From assembly GCA_021808205.1 (NCBI GenBank), contig JAKBCD010000146.1:1-5887 (forward strand): a DNA stretch of 5,887 nt, written 5' to 3'. The notes below the pieces were generated by a model. It saw only the letters and a list, made by a program, of their open reading frames with translations, was not told the origin of the DNA and did no database searches. The DNA is from Pseudomonadota bacterium. Its GTDB lineage: Bacteria; Pseudomonadota; Alphaproteobacteria; Acetobacterales; Acetobacteraceae. Of this stretch, positions 4,931 through 5,887 are shown piece after piece; positions within the stretch are counted from its first letter, which is position 1; every line of letters starts with the position of its first letter. A program made the translations under genes and the position numbers.

Positions 4931-5887
4931 TCAGGCCAGGGCGTTACAGAAGCTTGAAATCCTCTGGCAGGCTTCGATGAGGCGGGGCAGGGTGGTGGCG
5001 GTGGAAATGCGGATGTGCGGGCTCATGGCGAAGGCAGCACCTTGCACTACGGCAACCCGCCCTTCTTCCAGCAGGGCCATCGCAAAATCGCCGTCGGAGC
5101 CGATGACGCGGCCGCCAGGCGTGGTCTTGCCCAGACAACCGGCGATGTTGGGGTACACGTAGAAAGCCCCCTCTGGCCGGTGGCAGGAAATGCCGGGCAT
5201 CTGGTTCAACGCCGCCACCACGGCATCGCGCCGCTGCTCATAAGCGCTCGCGCGTTCGGCCAGAAAATCCTGCGGCCCGGTGAGCGCTGCCAGCGCCGCC
5301 GCCTGGCCGATGGTGGAAACACCAGAGGTGGCAGTGGCCTGCACCATTGTTGCCGCCTGGATCATCTCCGCCGGGCCGATGCACCAGCCGATTCGCCAGC
5401 CTGTCATGGCATAGGTTTTAGAGACGCCAGAGAGTGTCACCACCCGGTTTGCCAAATCCGGCGCCACGCCCAGCAATGTTTCGTGCCTCGCGCTGCCAAA
5501 CAGCAAATGTTCGTAAATGTCATCTGAAAGAACCCACACATGCGGGTATTGCCGCAGCACCTCGGCCAAAGCTGTCAGCGCCGCGCGGGAGAGCACGGCG
5601 CCGGATGGGTTGCTGGGGTAATTCAGAATCAAAAGTTTGGTGCGGCCGCTTATGGCATTGGCCAGCGCTTCTGGTTGCAGCACGAATCCATGCTCCTGCG
5701 GGCATGGCACGAACACAGGCGTGCCGCCTGCGAATTTCACCGTCTGTTCGTAGCCCGCCCAGGAGGGGGCGGGAATGATCACCTCATCCGCCTCGCCGAC
5801 GAGGGACATGATGACATTGAAAATACCTTGTTTGCCGCCATTGGTTACCAGCACGTCCTGCGGGCGGGTTGCGATGCCATGCTCGCG
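4931..5887 (-). CDS. Class I PLP-dependent aminotransferase, aspartate aminotransferase-like, N-terminus missing
   Basis: This is a cytoplasmic fold-type I aminotransferase that moves an amino group between an amino acid and 2-oxoglutarate through pyridoxal phosphate. The frame is open to the right edge; 318 residues are present, so about 80 of the usual 400 are missing. The GTG at 5854 is internal, because upstream codons continue family-like sequence (TRPQDVLVTNGGKQ). Counting from the edge, visible signatures are NGGKQ (16-20), Trp43 in PAPSWAGY, which stacks on the cofactor, NYPSNPSG (89-96), SDDIYE (121-126) with the cofactor-binding Asp123 and Tyr125, SGVSKTYAMTGWRIGW (153-168) with the Schiff-base Lys157 and phosphate-binding Arg165, and HIRIS with the substrate-carboxylate Arg293. 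The text resembles the alphaproteobacterial AspC/AatA type (subgroup I-gamma / 1b), whose members may also act on prephenate or aromatic acids; exact substrate cannot be told. It ends 63 bases before ohr, same strand. Confidence 0.9.
   Translation of the reverse strand, partial: REHGIATRPQDVLVTNGGKQGIFNVIMSLVGEADEVIIPAPSWAGYEQTVKFAGGTPVFVPCPQEHGFVLQPEALANAISGRTKLLILNYPSNPSGAVLSRAALTALAEVLRQYPHVWVLSDDIYEHLLFGSARHETLLGVAPDLANRVVTLSGVSKTYAMTGWRIGWCIGPAEMIQAATMVQATATSGVSTIGQAAALAALTGPQDFLAERASAYEQRRDAVVAALNQMPGISCHRPEGAFYVYPNIAGCLGKTTPGGRVIGSDGDFAMALLEEGRVAVVQGAAFAMSPHIRISTATTLPRLIEACQRISSFCNALA

Noticed and set aside
5852..5854. GTG at 5854 as the true start of the aminotransferase
   Set aside because: The frame continues upstream to the window edge with family-like sequence, and starting here would remove the usual N-terminal arm, so the gene is simply cut by the window.

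Overview
The window reads as ordinary chromosomal housekeeping DNA from a GC-rich alphaproteobacterium. The Acetobacteraceae (acetic-acid / acidophile group) fit best, judging from the style of the GltX, BamB-like and Der proteins. That family-level placement is my inference and has not been checked by any search. I see no insertion sequence, phage gene, CRISPR array, toxin-antitoxin pair or other accessory cassette, and no undescribed system. All protein genes are on the minus strand; the only plus-strand gene is a tRNA.

Right to left, in the direction of transcription of the minus-strand genes: a class I PLP-dependent aminotransferase enters from the right edge with its N-terminus missing (4931-5887). 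After a 63-base gap comes an Ohr-type organic hydroperoxide reductase (4436-4867) with a strong ribosome binding site. The 84 bases between this gene and the tRNA hold two directly adjacent stem-loops, which may separate the converging transcripts. A complete tRNA-Ala(GGC) with encoded CCA follows on the plus strand (4276-4351). The next 125 bases form a divergent control region: a good plus-strand promoter for the tRNA, an exact TATAAT on the minus strand for gltX, and an inverted repeat covering the tRNA -35 box.

The rest (4150 down to 1) is a tight minus-strand cluster that probably forms one operon: gltX, a YfgM-like membrane-anchored TPR protein, a BamB-like outer-membrane lipoprotein with PQQ-type beta-propeller repeats, and der (EngA), a double GTPase of ribosome assembly that is cut by the left edge. 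Spacings are 30 bases, a 4-base ATGA overlap and an 8-base overlap, so the last three genes are likely translationally coupled. The cluster joins tRNA charging, envelope protein assembly and 50S maturation, all growth-linked functions. In E. coli the order hisS-yfgM-bamB-der is well known; here a different aminoacyl-tRNA synthetase gene, gltX, heads the same trio.
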